Shown one piece after another: positions 1 to 14,100 of a stretch of 64,000 bases of DNA (its first letter is position 1; the number at the start of each line of letters is the position of its first letter). The translations under genes and the position numbers were made by a program. The stretch is from NCBI GenBank assembly GCA_026874595.1, contig CM049320.1, positions 48,122,714 through 48,186,713 of the forward strand. Direction: 5' to 3'. The notes under the pieces are model-generated. The model had not been told where the DNA came from. It saw only the letters and a program-made list of their open reading frames with translations, and ran no database searches. The stretch comes from Sipunculus nudus. Its lineage: Eukaryota; Annelida; Sipuncula; Golfingiida; Sipunculidae.

Positions 1-1126
1 TTCAGTGTGCTGTGGAATTTTGACTTGTATATAGAGTTAGGCTTCTCTAATGCCTATGATTATTTCATATTTGTGCCATCCTGCAAGTACAGCGACAGTA
101 GTCGAGAGTAGAAGACCCCGTAACAAGTACGTAAATGTTTAAAGAAATCTTTGCCTGTGATTTTAGTATGTAACCAGCTTCCAAGTTCAAGCACTGCATG
201 AAAGCCGCCAAAGACAAAGATTCCTTCAAACATTTCTAGTTCCAATCAGAACGTTCCACCAAGGGATTCCCAGTTAAATGTTCGATTCGTGTCTTAATTT
301 TGGCTTTTCCATACCGGCAACCAAGTAATCGAGGGTCCAAACGCCTGGTTCTGATGAAAAACTTTAAAAAGAAACATATTTTGCCACATTCTGGATCCTT
401 ATCTGTTTTGTGAATGTGCGAACTGGCGCCACGCCCGACCATTTATTGTAATTTTTTAGAAAGTAATATAACATAAATCAGTGGCCATTTACTCTGTTGT
501 TTTCATGTAAGAAATGACCTCGTTTCAGGATTGTAATGGTGTGAAAAACGGTTCTTTCAGATAATGAGTTACAAGTTATTGACTCCTCTAGTTAATAGAG
601 CCCATGCCTCATTCATTTATTGCAGGACACTTTTAGATTAAATTGATGATGTATAAAAATAGAGCCATGTTTCATAGAACCCCCTTCATGTGGAATGCAC
701 TGTGGTCAATATGTGAACATGTTATGACTACCATTTCAATATTCAACGGCCTTTTTAAAAAGTTATTCGCAAAAAAACAACGGCTTGGAACAGCCTTTGG
801 CATTTGTCATCATAAAGCGAATAATCCAATCAATATTTGCATGTATTTATGAGTGCATGGACTTTTCTGCTTTTGTGGCGGACCTGGCCTGCTAGTTGTG
901 TTATCTGTTGTTGCATATCAATTCTTGAAAAGTAAATCTTATTTTGTCTCTTAAAATAGCTTTTTGTCGAGGAGGCTCAGAATTTAACGACTTGTAAACA
1001 GCGTTTATAGTAATAAAATATCATAATATGTTTCATGTAAGCATATATATTTAGTGAAACTAGTGAAAGTGCTGTATAAGATGTATTTGATTTTGTTTTA
1101 TAATTTTATTGATATGTTGTTTGCAG

Positions 1127-1335
1127 GTCAAATTGAAAAAATAGGCGACAAGCCATTGCGGGTCTTGATAGAGTATCTGGGCGGGTTCCCCGTGATCGCG
1201 CCTCAATGGAATGCCACACGCTGGACCCTGGAGCACGTGCTGGGGAACTGGCCCAGCCTTACCAAGATCAGTCTTCCCTTGTTTAAACTCAATGTAGATA
1301 TTGATGATAAAAATTCCTCAGCATACGTCATGCAG
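1127..1335 (+). CDS. M13 peptidase exon 1a (alternative form)
   Basis: Acceptor ttgcag ends at 1126 and donor gtatgt starts at 1336. The exon enters in phase 1 (two bases complete a Gly codon) and leaves in phase 0 after CAG (Gln). It encodes about 70 residues, from [11 protein letters not shown] through L-G-G-F-P-V-I and W-N to [11 protein letters not shown]. This matches the M13 segment before the conserved D-Q-P-S-L stretch of exon 2. It is homologous to exon 1b, with identical phases and a length differing by one codon (209 against 206 bases). Confidence 0.92.
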
Positions 1336-4300
1336 GTATGTCATATCGATTTTTCTGTTGTGTATAACACGTGCTGAAGGCCGAGTTTCTGTGACCAGCA
1401 CTTGCCCATTTCACCTCTATATTCCTATTTAATTTGCACATTTGTATTTTATATGCCATTTAAAGTCTCCACGTACAAACGCACAGGAAATTGTTAGAAC
1501 ACACTGAACTACATAAATTACCAAGAGACGACTTTCAAGTCAATATATACTCAGATCAAGTTACACAGATGTGTTACCCAAGACTGGTATATGAAAGGTT
1601 CACAGAGACTCCGGCGAGCAGCGGGCAGGACAACCTGTGTTGTGGACAGGGTATGCACATTATTCGTCTTCTGGGAACCTATTCAAACACTAATAAACTT
1701 AACCCTACCCTCTCTATTCAATAGAAAATTACCTGTAATCGTCCATTATTAATAGGTCATTTCGGAATTTGGCACAAACAATACTATTGGAAAGTAACCG
1801 TAACATTGTAAGAAGAACGAAAACTTTCAACAACTACAAAGAGTTTATGTAATCAATCATGTCATATTATTATTATCTTGCTAATTTGGACCTCATATAT
1901 TGTAAAAAAAATGAAATATTGTATTGAGTATTTTAAGGCCATGTGGTCTTTCTATTGAACATTCGTCATGCAGCAATCCCAGTTTACACTTGACAACAGA
2001 TATAGCAAACCTTTGTCCATGGACAATCAAATTGTCCATCGACAATCAAATTAAACTGTCAACAGTAGATAGAAGGGATAACATGGTGTCATAATGAATC
2101 TCATTTTATCCTTCAAATTTCTTTCTCCTTTTTTAAAACAGTAAATAAAAATTGATGGCGGAATGCATTTCCTTTTATACAGCTTAATAAAGAGTTAGAT
2201 ATTGTTCCTCCATCACGTGTGAAGGATAAAATTGATATGACAGATGAACAAATAACAGAAATATATTTATTACACTCCTGGGGGAAAGTGACCAATAATG
2301 TGCATACGAAACTCGCTTATAAATAATTAAATGATGCAAAATGGGCAGAAAAACCGGTTCCTTTTCAGGGCAGATAGAAAGGATAGGAGATGATCCTTTA
2401 CGGTTAGAGTTGAAGTTACTTGGAGGCTGGCCTGTTATAGAGAGGGACTGGAATGAATCAGGAATAGTTGTAGAAAGGCTGCTCGGTCAACTGAGAGGCC
2501 GCTACAACGCCCCCCTCGTCCTTGACAGCTGGGTGGCAGCGGACGATAAGAACTCCACAAATTACATCCTACAGGTATACAGTCAGTCCTCCTTATAACA
2601 TCCTACAGGTATACAGTCAGTCCTCTTAATAACATCCTACAGGTATACAGTCAGTCCTCCTTATAACATCCTACAGGTATACAGTCAGTCCTTCTAATAA
2701 CATCCTACAGGTATAAGGTCAGTCCTTCTAATAACATCCTACAGGTATACAGTCAGTCCTCCTAATAACATCCTACAGGTATACAGTCAGTCCTCCTAAT
2801 AACATCCCACAGGTATACAGTCAGTCCTCCTAATAACATCCTACAGGTATACAGTCAGTCCTTCTAATAACATCCTACAGGTATACAGTCAGTCCTCCTA
2901 ATAACATCCTACAGGTATACAGTCAGTCCTCCTAATAACATCCTACAGGTATACAGTCAGTCCTCCTAATAACATCCTACAGGTATACAGTCAGTCCTCC
3001 TAATAACATCCTACAGGTATACAGTCAGTCCTCCTAATAACATCCTACAGGTATACAGTCAGTCCTAATAACATCCTACAGGTATACAGTCAGTCCTCCT
3101 AATAACATCCTACAGGTATACGGTCAGTCCTCCTAATAACATCCTACAGGTATACAGTCAGTCCTCCTAATAACATCCTACAGGTATACAGTCAGTCCTC
3201 CTAATAACATCCTACAGGTATACAGTCAGTCCTCCTAATAACATCCTACAGGTATACAGTCAGTCCTTCTAATAACATCCTACAGCTAAAGTCAGTCCTC
3301 CTAAAAACATCCTACAGGTATACGGTCAGTCCTCCTAATAACATCCTACAGGTATACAGTCAGTCCTACTAATAACATCCTACAGGTATACAGTCAGTCC
3401 TACTAATAACATCCTACAGGTATACAGTCAGTCCTACTAATAACATCCTACAGGTATACAGTCAGTCCTATTAATAAGATCCTACAAGTATACAGTCTGC
3501 TGATGACGAAAAAAATTGCTAAAACTTGCATAACTGGGAAACTGGTTATACGGTCCAATGGCCGAAACTGCAAGTATAAAGGCGATGCGTCTCGAAACAC
3601 TGTCGTTCACAAGATCGAATTCGGCTCACGAATGGCATGGCTGGGTCTCCGCCGCTGGTATCGGTGGAGGGAATGTAGGTTGCTTCTGCCTTTGCGTCTG
3701 TGGATGCTGTAGCCTTCCTAAAAGGTCACCGGCTCGGGATGAACGGGGGCGGCCTCTCGCGGTTCTCTGCTTGGCTTGGTGTAGCACCGCGTCTGTTGGC
3801 TCAGAGAACGTGCTTAAGGAGCGCACAGAGCTGAGGTCTTGACCACAGCAACCTGTAGCTGCTCGACGAGCGTGAACTTCTAATGGATGGAGGTATACAG
3901 TCAGTCCTCCTAAAACATCCTTCAGGTATACACTCAGTCCTCCTAAAAACTTCCAACAGGTAAACATTTAGTCCTCGTAATAACATCCTACAGGTATATA
4001 CTAAGCCATGGCTTAAGTGTTAATGTTTGCTACTAAATACGTAAAATGAAATGTGATACGATGTACCGATAGACGTCAACTCAGTGCCAGGACCCTTTTC
4101 CGAGATGACAGGCGCGGCACTTGTGTGCCCTGCGTGTAGCAGCTCCTCGGGCAACTTCCAACAGCCGATTGTTTCTTCCAGTGGGTACATGCATTACTTT
4201 TGGCTGCTAAGATGGTGAACAGGAGATACATTCGGCGTGTCGACACCTCACCCGGAGCCACGATGACTGAAAGAACTGAGAGCCAGAATTTTGTTACATT

Positions 4301-5091
4301 TTTTTTAACTTTGAAGAGCGATGAGTTGATAAGCGCTAATTGTAACACCTACCGCTGGTTACCGGGGCATTGGTTGTGAGATGGTGTGCAGTCTGAAGGT
4401 AATGCTGGTGGATTCACACTGATTGGCCATCTGACTCAACATATGGGAGGGCCTAATAATATTCATATCGATTGATTCGGGATATTGGTAGCCAGCTGGA
4501 TTGGTTTGGAGTAAATTTCTGGGAAAGAACACAAATAACTTCTGACGTCTCTGGAAAAGACCTTTGTTCAGCGCAGACCGTCCCACAGCCACTGGACCTT
4601 ACCAGTCGATGAAATAGCCACATAAGTTAGTCAGAAAAGCAGTAAATTAGTTGTGTAATTTGTCGCTAGGTGAAAGTACATGTTCTAGCGTTGCGACACG
4701 GTGGCACTGTAAGGAATTAAGTCTTAACCACTGCATCGACTGGGCCAGTCTAGTATACAACCAGTCCTAGTAATGTCACCTTACAAGTACAGAATAATCC
4801 TCCTAGTAACACCTTATAGCTAAACAGTCAGTCCTGGCAATAACATTATGCAACAGAAGTTGGTTCAGTTGTGATTTGATGCAATTAAATGAAAAAAAAA
4901 TTATCAAATGCATATGCATTTGCAATTGACCATTTCTGGTAACATATTATGCATCAGGACTCGGGTTTACTGTCACTTTCTCATTACATGTTTTAAAAAC
5001 TCCTGCTAGGACATGATTGTAATCACTGCTATCAAGAAGAAATATAAGACATCCCATAAGCATGTATATAACACGGACTTATGTAACATTA

Positions 5092-5141
<50 letters not shown>

Positions 5142-8100
5142 CCTAACTGATACGTTATTACTATTATGAATCTCTTACTCATATACCCATAACTAGAATA
5201 TGGACAGTTGACGAGCGACTACAGGTAATTGCCGAATAACCGAGGTATGGATAAAGTGCGGCAAGAAATGTCGTAATACAACCTGACCACGAAGTACAGC
5301 ATCACAACAAAATGCAACCTCACCACGAAGTACAGCATCACGACAAAATTCAACCTCACCAAGAAGTACAGCATCACGACAAAATTCAACCCCACCAAGA
5401 AGTACAGCATCACGACAAAATTCAACCTCACCAAGAAGTACAGCATCACGACAAAATTCAACCTCACCAAGAAGTACAGCATCACGACAAAATTCAACCT
5501 CACCAAGAAGTACAGCATCACGACAAAATTCAACCTCACCAAGAAGTACAGCATCACGACAAAATTCAACCTCACCAAGAAGTACAGCATCACGACAAAA
5601 TTCAACCTCACCAAGAAGTACAGCATCACGACAAAATTCAACCTCACCAAGAAGTACAGCATCACGACAAAATTCAACCTCACCAAGAAGTACAGCATCA
5701 CGACAAAATTCAACCTCACCAAGAAGTACAGCGTCACAACGAACTGTGATCTTCCCACGATGTACTGCCACATGACGATATATTGCCTCACCACGAATTA
5801 CAGTGTCACGAAGTAATATGACCTCACGACGGATTACAGCGTCAAAACGAACTGTGACCTCACCACGAAAAACAGCGTCATGAAGTAATATGACCCCACC
5901 ACGAAGTACAGCGTCAAAACGAACTGTGACCTCACCACGAAGTACAGCGTCACGAAGTAATATGACCTCACCACGAAATACAGCGTCACGAAGTAATATG
6001 ACCTCACCACGAAATACAGCGTCACGAAGTAATATGACCTCACCACGAAGTACAGCGTCACGAAGTAATATGACCTCACCACGAAGTACAGCGTCACGAA
6101 GTAATATGACCTCACCACGAAGTACAGCGTCACGAAGTAATATGACCTCACCACGAAGTACAGCGTCACGAAGTAATATGACCTCACCACGAAGTACAGC
6201 ATCTCTACAAAATACAACCTAACGCGGAAGTAATACCTTCTCCTGCACAGTTTGTCTTATTCATGCCCTAAGGAACATGGTTTTGATACATCATCCGTTT
6301 AACCAGAAATTATCAGAGAGTCAAACGGTCTTTTCAGACCGGAGACTTCTGAGAATCGCGATTAACACTTCATAGAAAACCAGAGATTGGACGTTTTCTT
6401 ATTGGCCTTTACCTTGAGACATGGACCTTGCTCTGACAGCACAAGATTGGACGTTTTCATATTGGCCATTACCTTGAGACATGGACCTTGCTCTGACAGC
6501 ACAAGATTGGACTTTTCTTAATGGCCTTTACCTTGAGACATGGACCTTGCTCTGACAGCACAAGATTGGACGTTTTCTTATTTGCCATTACCTTGAGACA
6601 TGGACCTTGCTCTGACAGCACAAGATTGGACGTTTTCTTATTTGCCATTACCTTGAGACATGGACCTTGCTCTGACAGCACAAGATTGGACGTTTTCTTA
6701 TTTGCCATTACCTTGAGACATGGACCTTGCTCTGACAGCACAAGATTGGACGTTTTCTTATTTGCCATTACCTTGAGACATGGACCTTGCTCTGACAGCA
6801 CAAGATTGGACATTTTCTTATTGGCCATTACCTTGAGACATGGACCTTGCTCTGACAGCACAAGATTGGACGTTTTCTTATTTGCCATTACCTTGAGACA
6901 TGGACCTTGCTCTGACAGCACAAGATTGGACGTTTTCTTATTTGCCATTACCTTGAGACACGGACCTTGCTCTGACAGCACAAGATTGAACGTTTTCTTA
7001 TTTGCCATTACCTTGAGACACGGACCTTGCTCTGACAGCACAAGATTGGACGTTTTCTTATTTGCCATTACCTTGAGACATGGACCTTGCTCTGACAGCA
7101 CAAGATTGGACGTTTTCTTATTGGCCATTACCTTGAGACATGGACCTTGCTCTGACAGCACAAGATTGGGCGTTTTCTTTTATTTGCCACTACCTTGAGA
7201 CATGGACCTTGCTCTGACAGCACAAGATTGGGCGTTTTCTTAATGGCCATTACCTTGAGACATGGACTTTGCTCTGACAGTACAAGATTGGGCGTTTTCT
7301 TTTATTTGCCACTACCTTGAGACATGGACCTTGCTCTGACAGCACAAGATTGGACGTTTTCTTATCTGCCATTACCTTGAGACACGGACCTTGCTCTGAC
7401 AGCACAAGATTGGACGTTTTCATATTGGCCATTACCTTGAGACATGGACCTTGCTCTGACAGCACAAGATTGGACTTTTTTTTTTATTTGCCATTACCTT
7501 GAGACACGGACCTTGCTCTGACAGCACAAGATCGGGCGTTTTCTTATCGGCCATTTCCTTGAGACATGGACCTTGCTCTGACAGCACAAGATTGGACGTT
7601 TTCTTATTTGCCATTACCTTGAGACATGGACCTTGCTCTGACAGCACAAGATTGGGCGTTTTCTTAATGGCCATTACCTTGAGACATGGACTTTGCTCTG
7701 ACAGTACAAGATTGGGCGTTTTCTTAATGGCCATTACCTTGAGACATGGACTTTGCTCTGACAGTACAAGATTGGACGTTTTCTTATCTGCCATTACCTT
7801 GAGACACGGACCTTGCTCTGACAGCACAAGATTGGACGTTTTCTTATTTGCCATTACCTTGAGACATGGACCTTGCTCTGACAGCACAAGATTGGACTTT
7901 TTTTTTTTATTTGCCATTACCTTGAGACACGGACCTTGCTCTGACAGCACAAGATCGGGCGTTTTCTTATCAGCCATTACCTTGAGACATGGACCTTGCT
8001 CTGACAGCACAAGATTGGACGTTTTCTTATTTGCCATTACCTTGAGACATGGACCTTGCTCTGACAGCACAAGATTGGACGTTTTCTTATTTGCCATTAC

Positions 8101-11100
8101 CTTGAGACACGGACCTTGCTCTGACAGCACAAGATTGGACGTTTTCTTATTTGCCATTACCTTGAGACATGGACCTTGCTCTGACAGCACAAGATTGGAC
8201 GTTTTCTTATTTGCCATTACCTTGAGACACGGACCTTGCTCTGACAGCACAAGATTGGACGTTTTCTTATTGGCCATTACCTTGAGACATGGACCTTGCT
8301 CTGACAGCACAAGATTGGACGTTTTCTTATTGGCCATTACCTTGAGACATGGACCTTGCTCTGACAGCACAAGATTGAGCGTTTTCTTATTGGCCTTAAC
8401 CTTGAGACATGACTAATTCATGAGTGATTGTTACCCAAGGCAGACGAACAGATGGACACTGTGCAAACATGGTTGCAGTTGGCGCGACCATTTTTTTGTG
8501 TATGTTATAAACGAATGCACGGGCTACATTTGTACATTTTTTTCCTGGTCGGTCAAACGGTTCCCGAGATATGTGGGTTTATGTGTGGAAACAGACGCAC
8601 AACAGACGCTGGGCAGAGAGGAAAGGTCAGAGGTCAACGCTAATTGGTTAGGCACCAGTTCACATGTGACCCGGTAATTGGTGTAAGTTTCGGGAATATA
8701 TGTCCGGTACTCTCAGATGAGTTCTCCGGAAACGAATACGGCGGTGGCGGCGGAACCCGGTCAAAAACATAGTATCCGCCAAACTTCGTTTTGGCAAATA
8801 CAAAAATATTTGTAATCAAAGCAACTAAAAAGAACAGTATGACAACAGGCCAGGCATTTTATTATAACATGCTGCTATTCCTCTCAGCAAAGAGTGTGGA
8901 TATTGTCCAGAATTATTGGTAGGTGATCAGATACACATATCTCGATTGCTGCAAGTCTGCTAGCAGAACGAGGCAAAATATAACATCACAAAATACTAAT
9001 TAAAGCATCAGGGTTCACATTCGACGCAAGCCAGAGTTTAAATGTATGTATTTACCAGAAATAATCCACGACGGAATGGTAAACAGCCTTATTTTGACAA
9101 TGACTATCAATAAGCACATTTAATTTATCAAGTCATTCGTATCAAATACCCTTAGGCCATTGTATCCATATGTTATAAGTTTTACTTTGATTTTCTTGGT
9201 TTTAGCTTGACCAGCCAAGCCTAGGCATGCCGAGTAAAGAATATTACCTCAAGTCCCAGGACAAACGAGGTAAACAAGCCTACCTGGATTACATGGTGAA
9301 CCTTGCCACTCTGATGGGCGCCAACCGCTCACACGCACTCCGCGAGATGAAAAAGGTCCTCCACTTCGAGACGGAGCTAGCCAACGTTTGTACCGTCACT
9401 TATTATACTATAACCAATTGTACCCCCCCCCCCCCCCACATACACACACATACTAAAGGTACTACTCCTTACTGTACAATCACTCACCGAACCATCACAT
9501 ACTGTACAATCACTCACCGTACCGTCACTTATCGTACAATCACTCATCGTACCATCACTTACTGTACAATCACTCACCGTACCGTCACTTATCGTACAAT
9601 CACTCATCGTACCATCACTTACTGTACAATCACTCACCGTACCGTCACTTATCGTACAATCACTCACCGTACCATCACTTACTGTACAATCACTCACCGA
9701 ACCATCACATACTGTACAATCACTCACCGTACCGTCACTTATCGTACAATCACTCACCGAACCATCACATACTGTACAATCACTCACCGTACCGTCACTT
9801 ATCGTACAATCACTCACCGAACCATCACATACTGTACAATCACTCACCGTACAATCACTTTACAATCACTCACCGTACAATCACTGTACAATCACTCACC
9901 GTACCGTCACTTATCGTACAATCACTCACCAAACCATCACATACTGTACAATCACTCACCGTACCGTCACTTATCGTACAATCACTCACCGTACCATCAC
10001 TTACTGTACAATCACTCACCGTACCGTCACTTATCGTACAATCACTCATCGTACCATCACTTACTGTACAATCACTCACCGTACCGTCACTTATCGTACA
10101 ATCACTCACCGTACCATCACTTACTGTACAATCACTCACCGAACCATCACATACTGTACAATCACTCACCGTACCGTCACTTATCGTACAATCACTCACC
10201 GAACCATCACATACTGTACAATGACTCACCGTACCGTCACTTATCGTACAATCACTCACCGAACCATCACATACTGTACAATCACTCACCGTACAATCAC
10301 TGTACAATCACTCACCGTACAATCACTGTACAATCACTCACTGTACCGTCACTTATCGTACAATCACTCACCGAACCATCACATACTGTACAATCACTCA
10401 CCATACCGTCACTTATCGTACAATCACTCACCGAACCATCACTTACTGTACAATCACTCACCGTACCGTCACTTATCGTACAATCACTCACCGTACCTTC
10501 ACTGACTGTACAATCACTCACCGTACTGTCACTTATCGTACAATCACTCACCGTACCATCACTTACTGTACAATCACTCACCGTACCGTCACTTATCGTA
10601 CAATCACTCACTGTACCATCTCTTACTGTACAATCACTCACCGTACCATCAATTACTGTACAATCACTCACCGTACCATCACTTACTGTACAATCACTCA
10701 CCGTACCATCACATACTGTACAATCACTCACCGTACCGTCACTTATCGTACCGTCACTTATCGTACAATCACTCACCGTACAATCACTGTACAATCACTC
10801 ACCGTGCCATCTCTTACTGTACAATCACTCACCGTACAATCACTGTACAATCACTCACCATGCCATCTCTTACTGTACAATCACTTTCCGTGCCATTACT
10901 TACCGTACTGTAACTCACCGCGACATCACTCACTGTACAATCGCTCACAGTCACTTACTGTACAAACACTCACCGTACCATCACTTACTGTAAAATCACT
11001 CACCGTACCATCACTTACTGTACAATCACTCACCGTACCATCACTTACTGTAAAATCACTCACCGTACCATCACTTACTGTACAATCACTCACCGTGCCA

Positions 11101-14100
11101 TCACTTACTGTACAAACACTCACCGTACCATCACTTACTGTAAAATCACTCACCGTACCATCACTTACTGTAAAATCACTCACCGTACCATCACTTACTG
11201 TACAATCACTCACCGTACCATCACTTACTGTACAATCACTCACCGTGCCATAACTCACTGTACAATCACTCACCGTACCATCACATACTGTAAAATCACT
11301 CACCGTACCATCACTCACTGTACAATCACTCACCGTACCATCACTTACTGTAAAATCACTCACCGTACCAGGGTTGGCAAACTTCCGGGAAGAAAGGTAT
11401 TTCTTCCCTTCCCAGGGAAGAAAAGGAAGTTTCTGGGAAGAAAAGGAAGTTTCTGGGAAGAAAAGGAAGTTAGGGAAGAAACTAATGACTTTTGTCCACA
11501 TGTTCCCACAAACCTTTATTAATAATATATAACATAGCTAAACATGCAGATATAACAGAGCCACAGAATAATGTATCTGTTGTTCAATATGTACACATTG
11601 TTATTCATATATAAACACTCAATCTAGACTAATATTTTATACAGAACACTGAATTCAATAGTCCAAAACATGGCTTCCACGCAGCATCCTGTATGCAAAC
11701 ACAAGAGCATTAGCGATAGGCTTGAGCTGATCTCGTAGATCCCTGGCTTGACAGAAGAGATTGTGATCATTGACCTTGGTAATAATGCTTCGATCAATGT
11801 CACATTCGTGGTCCTGGGTGATAAGTACCATGAATGCTCGGTTGGTCAGGTAGGTGTCCACTGTGTGAAGCTGACTTTTCCAGCGGGTGTCACCAGGAAG
11901 CTGAGGTCTAACACTACCTGTGTGCTCCTTCAACCAGGCTGATGGACGATGATGATTACGGTAGTACTTGTTTATCTCTACAATGTGTTTGATGACAGCA
12001 GTAGGAGTCAAATCAGCACCAAGTAAGTTCAACCAGTGAGCTGAGCAACCGTAGACATTCAATTCTGGATCGTCTTTTTGAAGGGCATCCCTCATCCTCT
12101 CCATGTTCTTTGCGTTGTCTGTAACTATATTTTTTACAACACAACCAAAGCGCTGTTCAGCATTCTTTATGCTCTGTTGACATAAGTTCTTACAGTTTTC
12201 AGCAGTTTTTGGAAGATCACCAGTTTCAATACCATCCAGAAAGTAGGTTTTAGAGTCTGTCTGTAAGCATGTTGCAACCACAGGGTCATTATGTATATTG
12301 GACCATCCATCTTCCACGAGGGTAACCACCTGGTCCTGCAGGTCCTTCTTCATTTCTTTCTCCAGTTCCGTGCAGACTTGATCCAGAAGTTTTCCTGCCA
12401 GTGTCTTCCTGGTTGGCGGTGCATACCCTGGTCGTAGAGTCTCTAACAATGCCAGGAAGGATGGATGTTCCACAACTGAGAAGGGAACATTACAGGCGGA
12501 GAAAAATCTGGCTAGGTTCTGGTCAATCTTGTTCTTTGAACTCTCTGATGTGCGCAACACATGAGCATCAAGGCCGCCTTGTGATATCTTCTTGGCAGGT
12601 GGTTGTTCGCAGACATCTTCGGAAATCAGTGGGCGCTTATTTCCCACAGGTGCTGTAACACTTGGCTTGCTGGTACACTTCTTATAGTGATTCTCCATTC
12701 TGCATGCTTTAGGCAGCTGTTTACTTTTGCAGTAGTTGCATTCAACCATCATTTTTCCATCTGTCTGGACTTCTGTGTAGTGAGCCCATACTGGCTTCCT
12801 ATTCCTGCCACCCTTGTACATTATAAAATCATCAAACTGACAAACTGAGAACAGTGACACTGACACTTTATCTCACTCATCCAGACTGAGGCAGATCAGT
12901 TATGTCAATGTTTTATATGGTCAGGTTATATCAGCCCTCCTCTAGACCAGTAACTAAGTAATCTACTCATTAGTGAGCAGTTACTCAAAATGAACTCAGC
13001 TTGAGCTCATCTTAATTACTCAGCTGGAAAACCAACCCCACAGTGCAGGCACCACTGGAGTGTGAGTTGATGTTGAGTTCATCCTAATTACTCAGCTCAA
13101 CTGTCCAAGCCAAACTCCACCCCTGCAGGGTATGTACTCATGTTGAGTTCATCCTAATTATTCAGCCAAACACCAGCTCAACTCTACAAGCCAAACTCCA
13201 TCCCTGCAGTGTATGTACTCATCTTAATCACTCAGCAGAAGCCAAGCCTTCAGCACCAGCAACAACAACTCGGCTAAAGACTATACCATCCAGCCCCATC
13301 ACTCAAATCACATAACAATCACCTACTAAGGGTCTGTTTGCAAGCTTTTTATATAACAAAAGTTGTCTCTCTGATTTGCACAAATATGATATGCCAAAAT
13401 GTCACTTGAACAACGTGAATGACAGGTATGTTGTAAATCTATTTCTTCCCTGGGAAGAAATGGTGGGAAGAAAGTATTTCTTCCCTTCCGGGAAGAAAGT
13501 ATTTCTTCCCTTCCCTTCCCTTCCCTCCGGGAAGATTGTGCCAACCCTGCACCGTACCATCACTTACTGTACAATCACTCACCGTGCCATAACTCACTGT
13601 ACAATCATCGTACCATCACTAACTGTACAATCACCGTACCACTGTACAATCACTCACTGTTCCATCACTTATTCCACCATCACTCACCTACCATCACTTA
13701 CTGTACCGTAACTCCACGAACCATCACTTACTGTGCTGTAACTCACCGTACCATCACTTACTGTGCTGTTACTCACCGTACCATCATTAACTGTGCTGTT
13801 ACTCACCGTACCATCATTAACTGTGCTGTTACTCACCGTACCATCATTAACTGTGCTGTTACTAACCGTACCATCATTAACTGTGCTGTTACTAACCGTA
13901 CCATCATTAACTGTGCTGTTACTCACCGTACCATCATTAACTGTGCTGTTACTCACCGTACCATCATTAACTGTGCTGTTACTCATCGTACCATCATTAA
14001 CTGTGCTGTTACTCACCGTACCATCATTAACTGTGCTGTTACTCACCGTACCATCATTAACTGTGCTGTTACTCACCGTACCATCATTAACTGTGCTGTT

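Noticed and set aside
5193-6222. Open frames of 110-192 codons on both strands in the 36-bp array
   Set aside because: The unit is a multiple of three, so any stop-free frame stays open; frames exist on both strands at once and are intronic.
6388-8415. CRISPR-like array of direct repeats
   Set aside because: Units are contiguous without unique spacers and the genome is eukaryotic.
6469-8416. Open frames up to 312 codons in the 60-bp array, looking like repeat proteins
   Set aside because: Same periodicity artefact. Several overlapping frames on both strands, no signal peptide, and location inside an intron of the peptidase gene.
8420-8677. 85-codon frame with several Cys residues
   Set aside because: Belongs to the Helitron-like repeat; related frames on the opposite strand occur at 26139-26487.
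9386-10993. 588-codon frame continuing exon 2
   Set aside because: Only 9206-9385 matches the M13 family. The rest is intronic minisatellite, and exon 3 joins in phase from 9385.
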